64,000 nt of DNA, taken from positions 1 to 64,000 of the forward strand of contig CAMPDV010000120.1 in the NCBI GenBank assembly GCA_946699065.1. The letters are read 5' to 3'. A program made the position numbers and the translations under genes. Shown one piece after another: positions 37,310 through 49,166 of this stretch; position 1 is the first letter of the stretch, and the number at the start of each line of letters is the position of its first letter. Source of the stretch: Loxodes magnus (taxonomy: Eukaryota > Ciliophora > Karyorelictea > Loxodida > Loxodidae). Below the pieces are notes generated by a model, which did not search any database, had not been told where the DNA came from, and saw only the letters and a list, made by a program, of their open reading frames with translations.

Positions 37310-38694
37310 TAATATATAAGAGTAACTAACTAAACATTATAATTTGTTAATATCTTTATTTTTAAAATTTTAATTTAAAATATATTATAAATTTAATGTA
37401 TAAATTAAGCAGAACATCATAAAATGATTAAATTTAATCTAAAATAATGAATTATTATTAGTTTCCTAATAAATAATAAATAATAAATAATTAATTTAAT
37501 TTTGTTTGTTTATAATATTTTTGCTAGGTAATACATTAATAAATTATTAAAATAAGAAATATACACAAAATTTAATTCAAGCATAAGATACTCCTTAGAT
37601 ATCTTGAAAACCCTTATATCAAGAACTTTCTAATCTTATAATAAAGTATTAAATCAGATGTAAATTTTAAAATTTTATAATTATTCCCATTTGATACTGT
37701 ATAGCAAAAATATTTTTAAAGATAAAAACTTTCTTTCAGTTGATTTAGAAACATTTAAATTTTTAAAACTGTAAATAGATAATTTTGGCTAAGGTATTTT
37801 ATTCTGAATTTACATTAATACATTTCATTGTATTTATACTTTAATATTATAATTTTTCATGTTTAATATTTAAATTACATTAGCTATTAACTTAATGGTA
37901 AAGGTTAGATTTAAGATATAATTATAGATATTAAAAATTTTTAGATTCATTTGACACAATCTAGAATTTTCAATTAATTTCAGATAAATTTATGTTTCAT
38001 TCTAAAAGAATGTTTTATCATGAATTTTCTAAATGAAAACAAATTTAAATTTACGACTTTAGAAATGTAAATTATTTTATTTTTAATTTAATCACTTTCG
38101 GAGTTATTAAGATAAGAAAAAGCTATATCTCTTATTTATATTTATTTCAGTTAAAACATTATGCATATTAAAGGAGTTATTCTAAATTTATAAATGCATT
38201 TTAATTTTTAAAATTGATAAAAAAACTGAAAAATATTCCTAATTTTGCAAAAGCTATATCATGCTTATTTAAAAGAAGGAATATTACACCTATTCTTAAA
38301 TGTTCTTTCTTAAAGTATAAATATATAGAAGTTATTTATGTATATCGAATATGCAAACATGAAACATTTTGAAAAAATATTAATTATTTAATTTTATCAC
38401 ATTTATTTCAAATTTAACCTTTTTATAATATCCCAAATGATTTAGATTTAAATAAATAATTTAAAGATTTTATATTATATTCAATCTTATATTCATACTT
38501 TTAAATTTTTTGATTTATTTTATCATTCTAATTTTCTTTTCTTTTTTCAAAAAAACACCTTTATTTTAAGTTCTACCATATAAATTTTACCATATACTTG
38601 AAATGATTTTTTACAGCTTTATTTATAAATTTAGCTTATTTATTTGATATTTTTCTAAATTTTACCTTGCTATTTTTTTAAATATTGTTGATTT
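37310..38694. other. AT-rich stretch, equivalent of 5850-7209
   Basis: No gene. The parts at about 37560-37640 and 38090-38230 are markedly diverged from unit 1, unlike their flanks. Confidence 0.5.
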
Positions 38695-39344
38695 TCAATT
38701 TATTTTATGAATTTTACAATCTACTTTTTCAGGTTTATTACATAAAAATATTTAATAAATCTACTTCTTTTAAAAATAATCAAATTAAATTTACTATAAT
38801 TGTAAGTTCTTATCCTTTTAATTTTAGTTGATAAAAGTAAATCTATTCCTACTAAATTTATTAAAAACTCTAGATAATAATTATGTCTTATTTATTTTTA
38901 TATTATTCATTTTTATAAATTTGTTGATTTTTTTATTTCCTAGCAAATTAATAAATTTATACAAATAATTTGTCTAATTTTGAATCTTTATTCAAATAAG
39001 GAGACTTTATATTCTTATAATTTAATTTTAATTCTCTTTAAATAATAACTTTTCTATTAAATACCTACTATCTTTTCTTATTTTTAAATATCTTTTTATT
39101 ATAAAATTGTTTAATTCATAATATTTTGCTATTTATCCTTATCTTTTTCATTATTTTAATCAACAATCTTTCTATTTTTAATTTTTTTTTATATGAGTAT
39201 ATTTTAAATTTAGTTTGATCTAAAATTTTTAAAAAGTAGTTAACACTAAAATATCTTCTAATATACATATCTCTTCTTCTATAACTTTTAAGTTTATTCT
39301 GCTTTTCGTTTTACTTAAATATGAATAATTTTCTTAATTTTCAT
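38695..39344 (-). pseudogene. Frameshifted copy of the 216-codon frame
   Basis: Equivalent of 7210-7860. A one-base deletion near 38986 (AATTTTG for AATATTTG) shifts the frame, and the second codon block also differs. If the unit 1 frame is a real gene, this copy is broken. Confidence 0.35.
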
Positions 39345-39630
39345 ATTTTGAATTTATCTAAAAACATTAGAGTTATTAAAAAAGTTTTTTTATTTTTTAT
39401 TTATTAAATACTTTAGTGAAATTATAACTACATAAGGTATAAAGATAAATTTTATTTTAAGATAACTATCTAAATTTAAACCTTTTAATTATTATAAAAT
39501 AAGATGCATAATATATTTAAAAAATACATGCTATTACTTAAAAGAATATTTTAGATTGGTATTAAATAGATAAATCTTTGATGGTTTATTTAAAACATTT
39601 AAAATATAACAGAATATTTTATAATTATAT

Positions 39631-41263
39631 TCATTAAGAGTAATATTAAGCTTACACAAATTATTAAGCTATGTAAGTTGTACTTCTGAAATTATTCCAT
39701 CCTGCAATTAAAAACTTACTATCATTCATTAACTAAAAGGCTTTATGTTTACTTTCTTCCCAATTTTCAAAAGTATTTATTTCTATTATATCCTTGCCTT
39801 TTTCCCATATTTAGTTCCAGGAAAATTATTAAAATTTTTGGGAATTGTCTTTTACATTTTTTTTCTTCTTCTGCTTTTTTTGTTTACTCTTTGCTTCTTG
39901 TTAATCCAAAAGAGAAGATATATCGACAACTTCTTGACCTTTCTACTTTATAATTTACTCTCTTTAATCATTTCAATCCTAAATATTCTGACTTAAAGAC
40001 TTACCTTAGCTAACGCTTTTATTTTTTTTTGGAACATTGTACTATGCTTTTAACTTTTTAATAGTTATATTTGATAAACTTCTATTTCTTGTTTTGCCTT
40101 CTTTATATTTTCGTTCATATAAGAGAGTTTACTTTATTCTTCTTTTGAAAAATTTTGAATCTCTTATGCATCTAAGTTTTCAGATATTTTCTGAGCTTTT
40201 TCAATGAAAGGCTTTAAATTATTCTAAAAGGATGTTAATTTTTCGTTTCCTTTAAGAATTATACCTTAATTTCCTGCTTGTAAAGTTTGATAAACGTAGA
40301 TTTCTACCATCTTTCTGTTAATATCATCAGAATATTTTTATTTTCTTTCCTTTTACTTCTCTTCTTGTTATTCCTTTAACTTCTATTATCTTTGCTCAAG
40401 CTTCATTTTACTTTTGCTTAACTTTTATTCTTCTTAGTTAGGCTTTTAATTTTCTTACGTTTTGAAACCTTCAATTTCAAAATCAGAAAACAATGCCTGA
40501 GGGTTATCTTGGAAAATATTTTATTATAATTCGCAGCTTTAAGGTTCATTTGGATTTTCAATAAAGTTTTCTGCTTAAGTTCAATCTTAAAATGCTTAAC
40601 TACCTTAATACTCCTTACCATAATTATCTTGATATTTTTACGTTTCTTCAGGACAAATACCTTCAAAATCTATGTAGAAATTATCCTATTGAGAAAGGCA
40701 TGTAGAGAGATTTTCAGAAAAGGAATCTGTATTCTCACTAAGCTTGCTTAATTTTCTTTTTACATTGCTGAGTCCTTTTTAGACTTCTTAATTGATAGAA
40801 GGAGATTAATCTTACTCTTCTTAAGGAATAAGATTATCAGTTACAGAAATAACTCCACAAACATTTGGATTGAAAGTACATTAATATCTATATATTCCTG
40901 GCTTTTCAAATATCCACGATATTTGATTTTCTTAATTAAGAAAACTTTCAAAAATTACTTGATTTGACTTAAGTTCTGATTCTTCTTCACATCTTAATTA
41001 AAACTCTTAAGGTTAATTTTAATTTATCTACTTCTAAACAATCCAAGTCACTTTTGTATTTACGGTCACATTTATCTAAACTTGGTAATTTTATTGTAGT
41101 TGTATACAAATATTTGTGTTCTTTCCTTAGTTTCTTTTCATATTATTTAGTTTATATTAAAAAGTATTTTTCTTCAAAAGTATAATCTTTTATGACAAAA
41201 CATTTAGATTTTTAGTAATTTACAAGAAAAGAATCGTAAATGGTGTCTTATTTAAGAAGGCAT
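39631..41263 (-). CDS. Large unidentified ciliate gene with probable introns
   Basis: Equivalent of 8141-9774, with the better 3' half. With eight A's near 39870 the frame runs unbroken through a Lys-rich tract and a final 75-codon segment (QKFQQFSWNQIWEKSKDIIEIN...) to TGA 39631. From ATG 41141 the total minus a 45-nt intron (donor GTAAGG) and a 47-nt intron (donor GTAAGT) is divisible by three, which supports both introns. The N-terminal Lys/Asp-rich frame (from ATG 41263) is cut here by an extra A near 41180 that gives TGA, and the frame change near 40987 is shared with unit 1. Features: RPGIYRYQC-like strand, Ser/Asn linker, long K/E/Q coiled-coil region. I do not recognise it. Confidence 0.5.
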
Positions 41264-41269
41264 GTAAAT

Positions 41270-43050
41270 TAAGTTGATTTACTAATTTCTCTGCTATAAT
41301 TTATATTTGCTAAATTTAAGTTACTTAAATATTAACAGAATAGTTTCTATGCTTTATAAGTTTTGATTATTTTAATAGTTTTAAGTTATTTATACTAGAA
41401 TTTTAGAATATTTAGAGAAGCCTTTATAAAAATATAGTTGAGTGTTCCAAGTTACTCTATAATTGTATTTATTTTATAAATATCTATTTAATATTTAATG
41501 GATATAAAGGGAAATATACTTAAGATACTTTTACTAGTTATTAATATAGAGTAAATTTGATTTATATTTATATTATATTTTTATAATTTTTTGATTATTT
41601 AGAACTATTAATAATTAACTTAAGATAGAAAAATTAAAAGTTTACTAAAAATTATATAATTACATTGTATAAATAAGATAAATAGCAAAATAAATTAGCT
41701 CTATAAGAAACTTAATCATTATCCATCCTACATAGATCTTTATTTAGTTACAATTTACCTTTTCTTCTATTTATAAAATGTATCAAATTATTAAAACTTC
41801 ATAAAGACTAAAAAATTAATATAATTGTAAACAAATTTATTCATTTAGCTTAACAATCACATATGAAGAAAAATCTAAAAAAACTATTAAGGATGCTAAA
41901 TTTCCTAATTTATAAAGATTGTTGCTAGCTAAAAATTAAACATTTCATTTTTTAACCTTAAAGCATCTTTTTGATTTAAATAATTATATCAAATTTTTCA
42001 TTCTTTGTTTAATTTAAAATTAAAGACAGAGAAATTTTAAATATACTCTAAACTTAGTAAAATATTTTTAATTTAAAATTTAATTATACAGAATTATATA
42101 ATATATACTAAACAAATTTATTAATTTAATATCCAGTTTTAATTTGGCTGATGCCAAAACTTAAAAATTTTTTTTGGAAAATGTTTGGATATTTTAGAAT
42201 ATTTTTTGTATCATTTTAATTCTCTAAAATAAATAAAAATTCCTATTTCTAAAATTTAAATTAGAAATAATATAGCAATATTTTTAAGATTTAACTATAT
42301 GATTTATTACTTTTATTCTTTTTAAATAAGTAGATTTATCATTTATTTTTAATAAATTCATTTTATTTACTTTGCATATACAGATATACAAATAAATATT
42401 TATAACTACTTATATAATAGAGTATATAATAACTTTTTATACAAAACAATTTTTATAAAAAGGAAAAATTTGAGAAAAAGGAGAAAATTTATATATAAAA
42501 GCATCAAATATGAAAGGCATTTTAGCTTTATAAAAATATTAAAAAACAATTTAGTCAAAAATTGATAATATTTGCTATAAAACTTTAAAATCATCTAAAC
42601 TTAAAAAATTTCTACAAAGTAGAGCGATATATTTTTCTAAAAATTTGATTTTTTCCTCTTAGTAAAAAATTAAAAACTTTTCTAAATCTTGGAAATAAAT
42701 TTAGTTTTTTAATAATTTAGAATATCTTTTATGAAATTAAAAAAATAGTGACATTTATATTTTTTTCTTAAAGGATATGAAATTAAATTTTTTTTAATTT
42801 AAAATACTTTAATATATTTAAATTGTAATATATTTATAAATTAATAAATTTAATTATATGGAATCATTAATAAATTAAATTTTATAAATTTTGCTTTAAT
42901 TGTTAAGATTTTATATTAAAAATAAAATAAATTTAAGTGATAGACAAATTAATTTTAGTTAACTTTTACCGTTAGCTTTTTAGATTTTTTTAAATTATTT
43001 ATTAATTTTATATAAAGCATTTATAAAATATTTTAATAATTAAGATAAAG
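41270..43050. other. AT-rich stretch, equivalent of 9790-11560
   Basis: A TGA-free minus-strand run from ATG 41726 is in frame with ATG 41141 in this unit, but it is hydrophobic and Gln/Asn-rich and I regard it as chance. Nothing else is recognised. Confidence 0.4.
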
Positions 43051-44270
43051 CTAAAACAAATAAAATTAATATTTTATATATTTTACTTTTAAGCATCTAT
43101 ATTATTTTAAATTTTTATATATATCTATACAAAAAATTTTATCATTATCCGTCTCTTTTACGCGAAGCTTATAAAATTCTCATATTTTAATTATCTTTCA
43201 TAGTTACTTCATACTATGCTTCTACGTAAATATATCCTTTAATTTGTTCGATTAAGTATTTCCTCAATCAAATCTTAAGTGTTATTGGTTATTTCTAAGT
43301 TTAACTATTTAATTATAAATTAACTAGATAAAGTTATTATATAACTTAACTTTATCCTATCTTTCATAAGATAATTACTAATGTTAATACAGAAACCTCT
43401 TAATCAGTATTAAAAATATGTTTAACTTTATAAAATATTTTAAAACATATTAATGAGCAAAAGTTAAATAATCAATAGAGATTGAAGTGTTTATGATAAT
43501 CAAATTTTAACATATTGTCTTTAAACATACTCAGTATGCTTCTTTGAAATTTTTACTCTGTAACTCTTGCATTATATTTTCATTAATACAGTTGCCTTTG
43601 GAACTCATATTCCCTTAATCTTATCTTCCGTTACTCATTTCTTTTATCACTTGATCTTCGTTTATTTATACTTCCTTTCTACTTTTATAATAGGTCTGTA
43701 AGTAGCACACTTAGCACATTCCTTTTGCATAGTGAGGTTTTTATTTATGTTCACATTTCCACGCTTTTTTGTTTCTTCCTCTATTTTGATAGCAACTATG
43801 ACACATGGACTTAGCGAAAGCCTTTTTATTAGTATGAGGACAAGCTCGGACTTGAGAATTCTTTTTAAACTATTTCTTGCTAGTGCCAGCCAATTCTTCG
43901 GCAAATCCTGAAGAAGAATTGATCTATAAAGGAGGTAGGACGAGATTTAAAGGTCATTCACTTCCGAAGTAAAGTTTGGAAGGAGAAATAATAAGACTTG
44001 GCATTTGAGTAAACACGTTGGGGACACGAAGACTCATATTTTATATTAAGCACGTAATAATTGAATTTAAATGGTATTAATGAAAAAGAAATTAAAGGAT
44101 TAAGCAAAGAAATAACTATAATTTCCTAAGTAAAATGAAAGAACTAAGTATATTTAAATAAATGGTTTGATAATAAAATTTATTAAAATTTAATAAAATA
44201 AATAAAAATGATAAGCAAAGCTATTTTTATTTAAGTACCATGAAAATAGTAATTACTTATCTAAATTTAA
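43050..44270 (-). repeat. Inverted repeat, right arm (zinc-finger locus), unit 2
   Basis: Equivalent of 11560-12779 and mirror of 36051-37300. Confidence 0.85.
43531..44037 (-). CDS. Double C-x-H-x10-C-x2-C zinc-finger protein, inverted copy
   Basis: ATG 44037 to TGA 43531, 507 bp, the same length as the copy at 36284-36790 and likewise without frameshift. Both zinc units are complete. It differs by a few substitutions, including a Leu-to-Phe change at the start of the second exon if the 54-nt intron is real. It keeps the TGA at codon 28. Both unit 2 copies are intact while both unit 1 copies are broken. Confidence 0.75.
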
Positions 44271-44732
44271 TATTAGATTGAGGAATAAATAAAAGAATTC
44301 TGATTATAGTTATACGAATTATTAGCTAGACTCAGTGAATTAAAAGCTAGTATCCACTAGAGTGGTTGATGATTATATATATTTAAAAGTATTTAATTTG
44401 GTAGAAAAATAATGAAATAAAATCTAAAATTTATTGAGTTATAATGATTGTGTTTATTTATTTAATTTTAAAGAATATTAATTATAAAAATATTTGATAA
44501 AGCTTAATTAAGAAAATAAAAGAACAACAGAAAAATTAATTTTAGAAAATATTAAAAAATAAAATTAAAAGAAAACATAATTTTAATATACTTTACATGC
44601 AAGGAATCATTATAATAGCAACGAAGTATATTACTTTTTGCAGTGGTATTTATTTCTAAGATATTACAATTTTAACTACTATTGTAATTATTTTTAGTAA
44701 TTGTTTCATATTTCATTTAGTTAATAAATTAT

Positions 44733-45738
44733 GCTTCTTATTTTATTACTAAACTCTTATATTTGTATAAATTAAAAAATTATAATTCAGTTCCTGAAAA
44801 AGATGATGGTTTTTATAAATTATAATAAAGCATATTTGATAAATTAAGTATATAGATAGATTTAAAATTAATTAGTTATAATGATAGAGATAAAGCATTA
44901 TATAGCAAGAAACGATATAACATGGAATAAGATACTAAAATTAAATTTAATATAAGGAAAATATTTAATTAAATGTATGAAATTTGTAAATTATAGTGAT
45001 TAATAAATTTTATTGCATCTACCTACATTAATCTAAAAGTAATTGAAGCAAATAATTCAGATCATGTTTATCCAAATCAATTTGAATTTGCTAGAGAAAT
45101 ATTTTTACTTGAAGCAAAAAATAATAACTAATAAATCTTTATTAAATATAAGAGTTTATAAGAAGAGATAATATCAAATTTACATTAAATCAATTATTAT
45201 CAAATTAAGTCTTATTCAGTCTATTTGTCTGCAAATTTTTTTAAAGTTAAGTTAAAAAATTTCAAATATAGAATTTATAAAATAAGGATTGCTTCTAAAG
45301 TAAATATTGGATGGCTTCTTCATTTAATTTTAAAGAAATTGAAAATAAATGCTTGATTTCAGTATAAAAAATCTAATTATTTGATTAAATAAAAATAATT
45401 TATCAACTCTAGCAAATAAATTATCTTATATAAGTTAAAATCTATTTAAGTTGTTCAAAGATAATTTTAATCTTAAAAAATAAACTAAATTATAAAATAT
45501 AAGCACAATTATTAAAAAAATCTATAAATATAGAAAAATTAGTAGATCAATATAAAAATTGAATGCTGTAGATAATTAAAATAGATAGAAAATATAATTA
45601 GAAAAAATGCTAAATCATGAAATATAAATTTAGTTTTTTATATTTATTTAAAAATAAACGGAAGCTTATATGCATAGGGATATTATATCAGAATCTTTTA
45701 TAATTTAAGAATAAATGAGTGATTAAAGATATTTATGA
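44733..45738 (+). pseudogene. Decayed ciliate gene of unknown function, unit 2 copy
   Basis: Equivalent of 13244-14250. It shares the internal TGA and adds a TGA after about 45350, plus an extra A near 45393. A missing A near 45555 puts the 3' part (LNAVDNQNRQKIQLEKML...EAYMHRDIISESF) into a long frame ending at TGA 45736. Comparing both units shows the coding-like signal extends over about 1 kb. Confidence 0.5.
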
Positions 45739-45977
45739 TTTTAAAATCTGATTATTTAATGATAATTTTATAAAATTTTTATTTTGAAATTTTTTCGAAA
45801 AGGAGATTCTAAGAATTTTTTCATTAAACTTACAACTTCAATCAAACATAAAAAATGTGTAAAAATCTTTAATTATTTTCAATCAATAAATTTGTATTAT
45901 CTTAAAATGAATTTATCAAAATTAAAGTAGAAACAATTTGAATGGTTTAAATTAAAAAAGAATAAATATAATAGCTT

Positions 45978-45995
45978 TTATTAATATAATGTAAT
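45978..45995. repeat. Target-site duplication, copy 1, left
   Basis: TTATTAATATAATGTAAT; it matches 46852-46869 at 17 of 18 positions. Confidence 0.85.
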
Positions 45996-46039
45996 AATAA
46001 TAATAATATACTTAAAGTTAGTAGAGTTTTGCATTCTCT

Positions 46040-46150
46040 GGAATTGCAACCAGTTCCTGCGGACAGTTTTTTTAACGTGGGTGTGATCCACGACCTTTTT
46101 ATTAAGTGGAAGGTTACCACTGTAACCGTTCAAGTGGTCTTGCAAAAAGC
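46040..46150 (-). other. GC-rich structured 3' region of the retroelement
   Basis: On the element strand this part contains potential hairpins ACCACT...AGTGGT and CGTGG...CCACG and the near-palindrome CTGTCCGCAG, just before the TTA tail. It may be a structured 3' recognition region. Both copies are identical here (second copy near 47265-47370). Confidence 0.5.
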
Positions 46151-46470
46151 TTTTATTTGTAGATCCCTGTTGGAGTTATTCATAGTTTATTGAGTTGTTT
46201 CCATGTTCTTTTCTGCTCTTATTCGTTTATTTTCTTTCATTATCAACAGTTTTTTAAAATATGTTGATTTGATTTGCAACATCAACAAAGTTTGTATTAT
46301 TGTCTTTATTTCGTTCTTTTTTATGATAATTTATTTTCTATATTTTCTAATCTTTTAATGAAACTTGTAGCAATCATTTCTTTTTCTGGATTCAATTCTG
46401 TTTTTAATTCTATTGGTATTTTTTCTATTTCCATTTTTGTGTCGCATTTAAAATTTTATTATGATTAAGT

Positions 46471-46821
46471 TCAGAGTTATTCTTCCGTTATTAATTTGCT
46501 ACAAATAAGTTATCTTCTAAGTATTAGTAATTCGTTGTTCTAATCTTCTATATTACTCATTAGTTCCCGTATTTTTTCGCCTAAGTTGTAAGTTGTTTCT
46601 TCATAATTTGAGATTACTTTTTACATTTGGTCTAATTAAATTTAAAGTTTTTGATTAGTTTCGTTTTTAGGTTAACTTATCTCTATTTATCCTACCATAA
46701 CTTTACCTTCTGAAGAAGAGCTTGACTCCTCCTATTGTTATTATTTTTTCTAAATTTCTTTTGCCGCTTTTCTCTTTAGGTTTCTAAGTTAATTTTTTGA
46801 GAGTCGAAGAGATTAATCCAT
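46471..46821 (-). CDS. Element-encoded protein, 116 aa, coiled-coil-like (copy 1)
   Basis: ATG 46821 to TGA 46471 with TAA/TAG as Gln. It starts MDQSLRLSKNQLRNLKRKAA (basic), then a Gln/Glu/Ser stretch ending EGKVMVG, then a ~60-residue K/E/Q/L heptad-like region (QKLQIQLDQMQKVISNYEE...EKIRELMSNIEDQNNELL) likely to form a coiled coil. This resembles the layout, not the sequence, of LINE ORF1 proteins. Copy 2 has exactly the same length, despite about 12% nucleotide divergence over the first 260 bp, with many silent changes. Past the TGA the same frame continues about 65 codons (from a second ATG, MEIEKIPIELKTEL), and a third frame runs to the tail. Confidence 0.7.
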
Positions 46822-46851
46822 TTTTTTGCTTCTAGATAAACTTTATTTTTT

Positions 46852-46869
46852 TTATTAATGTAATGTAAT
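46852..46869. repeat. Target-site duplication, copy 1, right
   Basis: TTATTAATGTAATGTAAT, partner of 45978-45995. Confidence 0.85.
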
Positions 46870-47203
46870 GAATGTCAATAACTACACTAATAAATTATAA
46901 ATGCTTTAATAAATTATTTCTTTAAATTTTAAATTTTTAAATTTTCTATTAAAGTTAAATTAATTTTTACTAAAATCCACATCAATTTATTTAAAAAATA
47001 ACAATTTAAAAAGATAAAATATTATAGTACAAAAAAGCATTGTATTTTGTATTAGAAATATAATAATCTATATCTATTTTAATTTAAAACATAAAGCTAT
47101 TAAATATATAATAATTATTATAAAATAATTATAATAAAAATAAAGAGATTATTTTCATTTCTAAATAACAATATTAAAAAGGGAAAATATGTAAATAATT
47201 TAT
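46870..47203. other. Unit DNA between the two retroelement copies
   Basis: Collinear with 14507-14839 of unit 1; no gene seen. Confidence 0.7.
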
Positions 47204-47217
47204 TATAGAGTTATTTT
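47204..47217. repeat. Target-site duplication, copy 2, left
   Basis: TATAGAGTTATTTT, identical to 48072-48085. Confidence 0.82.
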
Positions 47218-48071
47218 AATAATAATAATAATATACTTAAAGTTAGTAGAGTTTTGCATTCTCTGGAATTGCAACCAGTTCCTGCGGACAGTTTTTTTAA
47301 CGTGGGTGTGATCCACGACCTTTTTATTAAGTGGAAGGTTACCACTGTAACCGTTCAAGTGGTCTTGCAAAAAGCTTTTATTTGTAGATCTCTGTTGGAG
47401 TTATTCATAGTTTATTGAGTTGTTTCCATGTTCTTTTCTGCTCTTATTCGTTTATTTTCTTTCATTATCAACAGTTTTTTAAAATATGTTGATTTGATTT
47501 GCAACATCAACAAAGTTTGTATTATTGTCTTTATTTCGTTCTTTTTTATGATAATTTATTTTCTATATTTTCTAATCTTTTAATGAAACTTGTAGCAATC
47601 ATTTCTTTTTCTGGATTCAATTCTGTTTTTAATTCTATTGGTATTTTTTCTATTTCCATTTTTGTGTCGCATTTAAAATTTTATTATGATTAAGTTCAGA
47701 GTTATTCTTCCGTTATTAATTTGCTACAAATAAGTTATCTTCTAAGTATTAGTAATTCGTTGTTCTAATCTTCTATATTACTCATTAATTCCCTTATTTT
47801 TTCTCCTTAGTTATAAGCTATTTCTTCATACTTTGAAATTAATTTTTACATTTGATCTAGTTAAATTTAAAGTTTTTGATCATATTTGTTCTTAGGTTAT
47901 CTTATCTCTATAGATCCTACCATCACTTTACCTTCTGATGACGAACTTAACTCCTCTCGTTGCTATTGTTTTTTCTAAATTTCTTTTGCCGCTTTTCTCT
48001 TTAGGTTTCTAAGTTAATTCTTTGGGAGTCGAAGAGATTAATCCATTTTTTTTAAGCTTTTACAATTATTT
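47218..48071 (-). mobile_element. Short non-LTR-type retroelement, copy 2
   Basis: An 854-bp insertion, same orientation as copy 1 and only about 370 bp from it, with a 14-bp target-site duplication and a TTA-repeat tail. The tail-proximal ~570 bp (47218-47787) match copy 1 with a single difference. The 5' ~280 bp differ at about 12% of positions. The sharp change suggests recombination, gene conversion or template switching between element lineages. Confidence 0.8.
47696..48046 (-). CDS. Element-encoded protein, 116 aa, coiled-coil-like (copy 2)
   Basis: ATG 48046 to TGA 47696, 351 bp as in copy 1. Protein changes are fewer than nucleotide changes: for example, the four-Ser run is kept with different codons, and RELMSN is kept though CGG/CTA became AGG/TTA. 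By eye, roughly half of about 32 differences are silent, where about a quarter would be expected without selection. This points to a protein that mattered for spread of the element. Confidence 0.7.
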
Positions 48072-48085
48072 TATAGAGTTATTTT
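48072..48085. repeat. Target-site duplication, copy 2, right
   Basis: TATAGAGTTATTTT, partner of 47204-47217. Confidence 0.82.
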
Positions 48086-48089
48086 TATT

Positions 48090-48830
48090 AAATAGATATT
48101 TGTAAGAAAAATATTTTAATAATAATGAGAAGTCTCCTCTTAATCTTTTGAAATATGATATCTGAAATTATGATTTTTTTCTAATAGTTTATTTTCCAAT
48201 TAAAAAATATATCCTTAAGAAATAGGAACTCTGTAAATAATTTTCATTATTGCTACTTGTTTCTAGGAAATTTTTCTTTTGAAAAATATGAAATAGCTTT
48301 AGATTTAATAATTAGGGTATTAAATAATTCTATTATTCTTAATACTAAATAAATAATTTAAATTTAACTAAAATTATGATCTTATTAATTACTTTAAAGA
48401 ATATAATTTAATTTAAAATTTAATTGATATTATAAATAATTATAATTATCAAATAAGAAAGATTTACTTAATAAATAATTTATAAAGCTTAATTAAATTT
48501 ATATATACTTATTCTTGTTAGAAAAATCTAAACCACACTTTTAAAATAAATGTTTTTATGCAAAATTTTAAAATTATTATTAAGTAAAAATCTTAAAAAA
48601 GACAACTACAGAATACTCAAAATAATTTTTCGCTTGTTATATACATCAGATTCTACAATAAAGCTTCTTTTAAGCGACCTAAGTGAAATTATTTATTTTT
48701 CAATAAGTTTTACAATTTTAATTTAGAGAAATTTCTAAGAATGTTTCATAACTCTTATTATCTTGTAAATAATTAATTATATCTAGCTATTATAATATAA
48801 ACTACTGTTATATCTTGTATTTTAAAAACA
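48090..48830. other. AT-rich stretch, equivalent of 14860-15600
   Basis: No gene recognised. About 48640-48690 is diverged from unit 1. Confidence 0.5.
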
Positions 48831-49166
48831 TTTCTAAATTTATAAAGTTTAAATAATTTTATAAATTTAAATATTTAAAGGAAAAACCTTAATAAAATAA
48901 ATGGATTGAAGTTTAAATAGGAAAAAGGGAAATATAAACATACCTTCTCGGCCTTTTGGCTAAGATCAAGTGTAGTATCTGTTCTTATCAGTGTGAAAAC
49001 TGGTATCCACTCATGAAGTGGGTTGTTTTCGCAGTCCAATTTTTCTTTGGGGACGAAGGGTAGCTCGGCATGCCGAGTCCTTTGTCGAAGGTCGCCTTAG
49101 CATTACACTCAAGCTTTGTGTGGTCTACCCAATCCCCTCCGGGGATATAGTTTTAACAGAAAATTT
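48831..49166 (+). repeat. Inverted repeat, left arm (U2 locus), unit 2
   Basis: Equivalent of 15605-15972; mirrored at 49618-49960. Confidence 0.88.
48940..49147 (+). ncRNA. U2: U2 spliceosomal snRNA, unit 2
   Basis: Full-length U2 as at 15723-15930, with all core elements: stem I, GTAGTA, CCACT/AGTGG hairpin, Sm site AATTTTTC, CTCGGCATGCCGAG stem tip, terminal CCCC/GGGG hairpin. One difference from unit 1: GTGGTCTACC for GTGGCCTACC, in the 3' region. The same upstream flank is present. Confidence 0.95.

Larger units (their letters stand above)
45996..46851 (-). mobile_element. Short non-LTR-type retroelement, copy 1
   Basis: An 856-bp insertion absent from unit 1. It lies on the minus strand: 5' end near 46851, an ORF from 46821, and a GC-rich structured 3' region ending in a TTA-repeat tail at 45996. 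It is flanked by an 18-bp target-site duplication. Variable-length target duplications plus a 3' simple-repeat tail are typical of LINE/SINE-type target-primed insertion. No reverse transcriptase is encoded, so it would depend on another element, or be a short derivative of one. I see no terminal inverted repeats. The family is unknown to me. Confidence 0.8.

Noticed and set aside
40418..40666. Minus-strand Lys-rich ORF of 82 codons
   Set aside because: Overlaps the larger gene in a shifted frame; the competing frame continues across both sides with better composition.
42406..42594. Minus-strand hydrophobic ORF of 62 codons
   Set aside because: Very low complexity AT-rich sequence, no match in unit 1 at the same frame, no context.
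46274..46468. Plus-strand ORF of 64 codons present twice (also 47499-47693)
   Set aside because: Antisense to the retroelement; repeated only because the element is repeated.
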